Assembly (NCBI GenBank): GCA_021823385.1
Contig: JAKAOC010000002.1
Span: 1-19,214, forward strand
DNA length: 19,214 bases
DNA from: Actinomycetes bacterium
GTDB lineage: Bacteria > Actinomycetota > Acidimicrobiia > Acidimicrobiales > Acidimicrobiaceae
Direction: 5' to 3'
The position numbers were made by a program, and so were the translations under genes. The notes beneath the pieces were generated by a model, which worked only from the letters and a program-made list of their open reading frames with translations, made no database searches and was not told the DNA's origin. Below are positions 15,901 to 19,214 of this stretch, in pieces (positions within the stretch are counted from its first letter, which is position 1; each line of letters begins with the position of its first letter).

Positions 15901-18793
15901 CATCGAACGCTTCGACGCCATGGCCCGCGCCCGCTGTGTCGAGTTCCCCGACGCCCTTTCGGCAGTGCTTGAACGGGTGGCCGAAGGTGACCTGGCCACC
16001 GCCACTGAGATGCTGCAGCTGGCCGAGCGCGGTGAGGACGTGTCAGGGGCGACCGAGGAGCGCTTCGGCATTGAGAGCGTCTTCCCCGCCGTTCCCGAGG
16101 CCGTGGGAGAGGGGATCAGCGACGCCCTGATCGAGGCAGTCACCAAGCGAGCAACCTTCGGTCCGCTCGACTTCACCCAGTTGGGTGAGCGGACCAGCGC
16201 CGATGTGGTGAACGCGCTGGCCGACTGGCGCCGGCTCTCCGACGACAAGACGCCCGCCGACATGCTGGGGGCGCTGCGCCGGCCGTTGCGCCTGATGGGA
16301 ATCGAGGCGGGGAATCTCGAGCGCACCGCCACCCGCGACATCCCGACCTCGCCCCAGCGCAAGTGGTTCGACCTGATCAAAGTGAGCCGGACCGGCAAGG
16401 CCTTGGTCCCCTTCTTCGGCTCGGCGTCGGAGAACCGGCTGCGCTGCGTACTGGTCACCGGCGCCCCAGGACCTGAGACCCTCTGTGAGTGGATCGAGCA
16501 GGACCGTGCTCGGGTCCCGGTACTGGTCCTTCATCCCGGCACCATGCCTATGGAGCGCCGGGTGGCCCTGGCCCGGCTGATGCGGCGGCGCAATCTGGCC
16601 CCCGCTGTGGTGGCCGACGACGCCGTGCTGGCCTGGCTGGCCGCGCTCGGCCAGTTCCGCTTCGAGCCGTTCATGCGGGCCACCTTGCCCTTCACCGCCG
16701 GTAACCCCTACCGGCCGCCGTCAGGGGACTGCCCGATCGAGATGTTCTACGGCCGCAGTGTGCAGCTTGGAGCGGTCCAGGCCCAGAGCGGCACGTGCCT
16801 TGTCTACGGCGGGCGCCAACTCGGCAAGTCCGCCCTATTGCGCACGGCCGAGCGCGAGTTCAACAAGGTGCGCGACCACGTCGCCGTCTACATCAACTTG
16901 AAGCCGCCGGTCGACGAGTCCGGCCGGCCCGACGTCGTGTGGACCGAGCTCTTGGCCAAGCTGGCTGAAGCCGGCGTACTGCCCTCCTCGCGCCAGGCGC
17001 AAAGGGACGCCATGGCGGCGGTGACCGCCGGGGTGGCGGCCTGGCTCGACGCCCATCCCGAGGGGCGGATTCTGGTCCTTTTGGACGAGGCCGACCGCTA
17101 TTTCGACCTCGACGCCCAGACCAGCTTCGTCACCACCTCGCGCCTCAAGGACTTGATGGACAGCCGGGGCCGGCGCTTCAAGGTGGTGTGGACCGGGCTG
17201 CACCAGGTGCAGCGCTTCGCCACCGTGTCGAACCACCCCATCGCTCACCTGGGCGCTCCGGCGGTCATCGGGTTCTTGGACCCCCAGCCGGCCAACAACT
17301 TGATCGAGCGGCCCTGTGACGCCTTGGGGCTGCGCTTTGAGTCCGACGCGTTGGTCAGCCGCATCCTGGCTTACTGCAACTATCAGCCCGCCCTCTTGCA
17401 CCTCTTTGCCCACGCCCTGATCGAGCGAATGTGCGTGAAGGGAGCCGACCGCTTCAATGCCGTCCCCATCACCGTCGCCGAAGCCGACGTCGAAGAGGTG
17501 GCCGGATCGCGCGAGCTGCAGAAGGCCATCAAGGAGAAGCTCGAGCTCACCTTGGAGCTCGACCCGCGCTACAAGGTCATCACCTACACGTTGGCCTTCT
17601 TGGCCCACGAGCAGGGCCCCGATCTCGCTCTGAGCGCTACCGCCCTGCGCACCGAAACGACCCGGTGGTGGCCGGCCGGCTTCGCCGGGGTAGACGCCTC
17701 GGAGTTTCGCTCGTTGCTCGAAGAGCTGGCCGGCCTGGGCGTGCTCTCGGCCGACCCTACCGGCGGGGGCTGGCGCCTGCGCTCGGCCAACGTGCTGCGC
17801 CTCTTGGGCACGGCCGAACAGGTGGAAGAAGCCCTCTTGGAAGAAGAGGCCCGAGAGCCCGTGCCGCTCGAGTCCTCTGAAGTACGCGAGCGCCTCCCCG
17901 GCGGCCGCCGTGCGCCGTTTACCAGGGCCCAGCTGGCTGACCTGATCGGCACCGGGGCATCCCAGGTCTCTTTGATCGTGGGTTCGGCGGCCACCGACGC
18001 CGACGTCGTGGCCGAGGCGCTCCGTCAGGCCGCCGCCCAACGTCCACCGCGCTTCGAGTTGAGCACACCCAAGAACGCGGCGGGCTTCCGCAAGGCCCTC
18101 GCCCAGGCGACCGGCGAGGTGCCGCGCGTCATCATCTCGGACCTTCGCGCCGTCCACGCCGAGGCGGCCGAGGAGTCACTGCGCCTGGCTCTCAACCGTG
18201 GGGCCGATGCACCCCGTTCGAGTGTGGCTTTCGTGGTCGACCCCGCCGGTATGGAGTGGTGGGTGCCCTACCTTTCACCGAGCGCCGACACGCCGGTCCA
18301 GGTGCTGGCCCTGCGCCGCTACGACCAGTTGGGGACGCGGGCCTGGTCCTCGAGTTACGAGGACGTCTTCCAAGACGAGGGGTCGCGTCAAGACCTCTTG
18401 GAGTTGACGGGCGGTTGGCCCGCCCTTATCGACCTGGCCGACGACATCATCGGCGCCAACCCGGCCGCCCCGAACTCGGTCGTGCTTGGGCAGCTGCGCG
18501 AGTTGTTGAGCGAGGAAGTGGTGCGTCGCGCGCTGGCCTCGGTGCTCACCGACGCCTTGCCGGCCGCCCAAGGGCTCTTCGCCCTCTTGGGGGCGGATCC
18601 CACGCAGAGTGCTAGTGCCGAGGAGTTGGCCGAGTTGGTCGACGAACCGGGCGTCGACGGTGGGGCCGTGGTGGAAGCGCTGCGCTCCCTGGGGGCCCTG
18701 GCGACGACGCCGACCGGTGATCTTCGCGCCGAGGCGCTACTGGCCCGCGTTTGGAGTGCCGCGCTCGCCGTCAAGACTTCGGAGTCGCACTAA
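12917..18793 (+). CDS. Giant 1958-aa P-loop ATPase with tandem ATPase-winged-helix units (STAND/ORC-like)
   Basis: GTG start overlapping the previous stop (GTGA), with GGAAGGGG at 12901-12908. Residues 1-400 are mainly helical; 406-418 are an almost pure Asp/Glu run inside a disordered linker (~400-520); 520-1140 are helical again, with a coiled coil at ~943-1007. A Rossmann-like alpha/beta stretch (~1148-1255, including VPVLVLHPGTMPMERR) precedes NPYRPP...FYGR (1263-1280), Walker A GGRQLGKS (1298-1305, K1304) and Walker B ILVLLDEAD (D1390, E1391). A lid region and a winged helix (~1549-1640) follow. A second unit then repeats the layout with a degenerate P-loop (IVGSAATD, 1687-1694), IISDLR (D1742), TGGWP (1831-1835) and another winged-helix-like end. 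STAND and ORC-like ATPases act as ATP-driven switches or DNA-bound remodelers. A role as sensor or assembly platform for the helicase-nuclease is inference. Last gene of the operon. Confidence 0.85.
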   Translation: MTYDDLGHSAEAALGGPFSDEEEAQRCAEVLGALVAQRRDKVVRSAWNALGPEGMQSLFASIPRPVLEGFLRKHRTPAPRKPGLADANLILRSGRVPGRAAQMLHFLGQGIATEAHRALSDGDPEVVSALVSGFHPAVLRAALVGDLCCKSPLTVAAGTWALGQLDLFGPELSDDPQIAQLAEAFAHVADLRCLRDDDHVQGDLEAEVDPEFRSLMTAGTESLVNALLDNHCDLDDLDSALEGYFGVITDALSTFESATAVIESGEVLGAQSIETLRAVCDAAEQLAERCEPIGGVPPLSLLVSAVEVARQFVIDDANVPPLASVVGPAALEPQLVELRAAAVGNDLKLTGFLSALQALVRAARDPEADPLVLSELEAAARAAFGADRFAATLTAAVRGTLLLPPEDDEDDDEDEEDDGGAVAESGDAIVADTPPDGDEGTELPAEVGTTTLDDNALQDTAPGDADAIATPLPPTDAAPSVPAPLTRPRLNQPVVAEPVAPAYNGDGTASEESEFEAAIELEERRNAGVFAALDAGNFSLAAWILEASGEPSTLAHCAALAAAIHGPGELADALGESLPELVSAGISGSEAVQLSAWAAALRASVLAPETAIYELVSIIASHFDDQAIDSVSGAVVAFGRRGLSLTKATALSAAGDLSGLEAQARQAAEATAEELVPRQFSFAPAGRVWKEWLLASGPLAALADAAANRIERSAAVRSAATEMKDRRVSRRAISDTERKVRDKSITKSIEGSAHQALCRHWDDAVNAALAWCDAADALAIRQRSASNSDEEAIEKLRRETSEARSDATRALELRGPGTAGALLILEEFYALTDGNSPVGTDAPLRAVRAGGLLLGDQGVQVALTPDGPLDLEAVLAGLGRDLGSAFDTRLERRDVPAALGLAELAQASLDAGARSMIERCNVVLSEARAEISGAARDVSALLDRARRQLYVSEDAYAALSGRLEAARDLERTDVARQLSELEAITAELATAKATAIERFDAMARARCVEFPDALSAVLERVAEGDLATATEMLQLAERGEDVSGATEERFGIESVFPAVPEAVGEGISDALIEAVTKRATFGPLDFTQLGERTSADVVNALADWRRLSDDKTPADMLGALRRPLRLMGIEAGNLERTATRDIPTSPQRKWFDLIKVSRTGKALVPFFGSASENRLRCVLVTGAPGPETLCEWIEQDRARVPVLVLHPGTMPMERRVALARLMRRRNLAPAVVADDAVLAWLAALGQFRFEPFMRATLPFTAGNPYRPPSGDCPIEMFYGRSVQLGAVQAQSGTCLVYGGRQLGKSALLRTAEREFNKVRDHVAVYINLKPPVDESGRPDVVWTELLAKLAEAGVLPSSRQAQRDAMAAVTAGVAAWLDAHPEGRILVLLDEADRYFDLDAQTSFVTTSRLKDLMDSRGRRFKVVWTGLHQVQRFATVSNHPIAHLGAPAVIGFLDPQPANNLIERPCDALGLRFESDALVSRILAYCNYQPALLHLFAHALIERMCVKGADRFNAVPITVAEADVEEVAGSRELQKAIKEKLELTLELDPRYKVITYTLAFLAHEQGPDLALSATALRTETTRWWPAGFAGVDASEFRSLLEELAGLGVLSADPTGGGWRLRSANVLRLLGTAEQVEEALLEEEAREPVPLESSEVRERLPGGRRAPFTRAQLADLIGTGASQVSLIVGSAATDADVVAEALRQAAAQRPPRFELSTPKNAAGFRKALAQATGEVPRVIISDLRAVHAEAAEESLRLALNRGADAPRSSVAFVVDPAGMEWWVPYLSPSADTPVQVLALRRYDQLGTRAWSSSYEDVFQDEGSRQDLLELTGGWPALIDLADDIIGANPAAPNSVVLGQLRELLSEEVVRRALASVLTDALPAAQGLFALLGADPTQSASAEELAELVDEPGVDGGAVVEALRSLGALATTPTGDLRAEALLARVWSAALAVKTSESH

Positions 18794-18808
18794 GTGGGGA
18801 TACCCACT
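18793..18808 (+). terminator. Possible weak terminator hairpin after the operon
   Basis: AGTGGG (18793-18798) pairs with CCCACT (18803-18808) around a GATA loop, beginning at the last base of the stop codon. Only a few Ts follow, so intrinsic termination would be weak. Confidence 0.4.
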
Positions 18809-19114
18809 CTTCCTGCGAGTGCGTGGTGGTCAGGCGCATTTCGGTGAATCCGGGTCTGCCGCCAACTTCCCTGACACTGTGACATGGCTTGGGCATTGTG
18901 GGTTCGTGGCATCGTGCAAGTTGGCAACGGAGTCGAAGCGTTTTGCAGGAGGGGGAGTTGCCTCCAGATGGTGGCCCTTCGATGCGGAGCGACGCATGTG
19001 CAACGGGTTGTGCAGGGGCACTGTGCGTACTGCTTCATCAGGCACTACATGTAGTCAGAAGTCAGTTGGGCGCCACAAGAAGTGGTCCCCCCGCCACCAG
19101 AGAAAGTGCAGGTC
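18809..19114. other. Gene-free stretch after the operon
   Basis: No frame on either strand looks coding. Small minus-strand frames of 71-82 codons (between about 18790 and 19045) are rich in Cys, His and Arg and lack a good ribosome binding site. The composition is less GC-rich than the operon. Structure seen: ATGCG/CGCAT arms near 18980, a repeated TGTGCA, and the palindrome at 19044-19055. Confidence 0.5.
19044..19055. repeat. 12-bp perfect palindrome ACTACATGTAGT
   Basis: It equals its own reverse complement over 12 bases. It is followed by AGTCAG repeated directly with one extra base between copies. It is AT-rich in a GC-rich setting, which suggests a protein-binding or crossover site rather than an RNA hairpin. 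Confidence 0.45.
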
Positions 19115-19140
19115 AGGGCCGGTGCGAGAGCACCGGCCCT
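19115..19140. terminator. 11-bp perfect hairpin with GAGA tetraloop, likely transcription terminator
   Basis: AGGGCCGGTGC (19115-19125) and GCACCGGCCCT (19130-19140) pair perfectly around GAGA, a stable GNRA-type loop. The run after it is TCTGCTG on the plus strand, and no real T tract stands on either side. Many GC-rich actinobacteria use such stem-only terminators. It could end the operon transcript or a gene entering from the right. Confidence 0.6.
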
Positions 19141-19214
19141 TCTGCTGCCCCGGATCGCGTCCCACCGGATTCTCACCAATCCCGTCATATCCCACCGCTG
19201 CGATGCGGACATGC
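19141..19214. other. Right edge, with a short direct repeat
   Basis: TCCCACCG occurs at 19160-19167 and again at 19190-19197, exactly 30 bases apart. No gene is supported in these 74 bases; a short minus-strand frame entering from the right edge stops after nine codons. Confidence 0.3.

Noticed and set aside
16835..18157. Minus-strand open frame of 440 codons opposite the ATPase
   Set aside because: The plus strand here carries Walker A/B and winged-helix motifs. The antisense product has no recognisable domain and a biased composition.
4465..18793. Assignment to a named defence system such as Druantia, DISARM or the Dpd cluster
   Set aside because: The domain order (exonuclease-DinG-RecQ, unknown protein, giant ATPase) lacks the hallmark DUF1998, PLD or TGT-type genes of those systems. 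Only a profile search could settle distant kinship.
19060..19100. tRNA or tmRNA 3' end, because of CCCCCCGCCACCA ending at 19099
   Set aside because: There is no T-loop (GGTTCRANTCC) before it, no cloverleaf and no matching acceptor arm upstream.
1..19214. CRISPR array, insertion sequence ends or transposase
   Set aside because: No regularly spaced repeats of 20-40 bases, no DDE transposase motifs and no paired terminal inverted repeats were noticed.

Overview
The window is very GC-rich, with codons ending mostly in G or C, GTG/TTG start candidates and tightly overlapping genes. This suggests a high-GC actinobacterium (Actinomycetota), but no marker gene fixes the taxon. No rRNA, tRNA or CRISPR array was seen.

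Layout. The first 46 bases look like the 5' end of a gene pointing left off the window. Region A (128-4230) is a mobile-element-like module: a protein with several helix-turn-helix (HTH) modules, a 516-base leader rich in dyad symmetry, and two overlapping genes that together resemble a large serine recombinase split in two. The first carries the resolvase-like catalytic part. The second carries a coiled coil, a recombinase-like C-terminal strand region and a four-cysteine zinc ribbon. A 234-base gap with lower GC follows.

Region B (4465-18793) is a tight three-gene operon, about 14.3 kb, with overlapping stop/start codons (ATGA, GTGA). (1) A 2063-aa protein fuses a DEDDh 3'-5' exonuclease, a DinG/XPD-type helicase and a full RecQ-type helicase with its zinc module and a C-terminal winged-helix-like region. 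(2) A 755-aa protein has no recognised family. (3) A 1958-aa protein has a long helical N-terminal part, an acidic linker and a C-terminal P-loop ATPase followed by a winged helix and a degenerate second ATPase-like copy. The final 421 bases hold no convincing gene, only hairpins and palindromes including an 11-bp stem with a GAGA loop.

Interpretation. Region B encodes two SF2 motors whose families move in opposite directions on DNA, joined to a nuclease in one chain, co-translated with a giant ATPase and an unknown partner. Next to a recombinase module, this fits a mobile, DNA-targeting defence or DNA-processing system. I could not match the three-gene set to a named defence system from memory. 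Novelty and function are inference; the domain calls in the helicase fusion and the ATPase rest on visible motifs.
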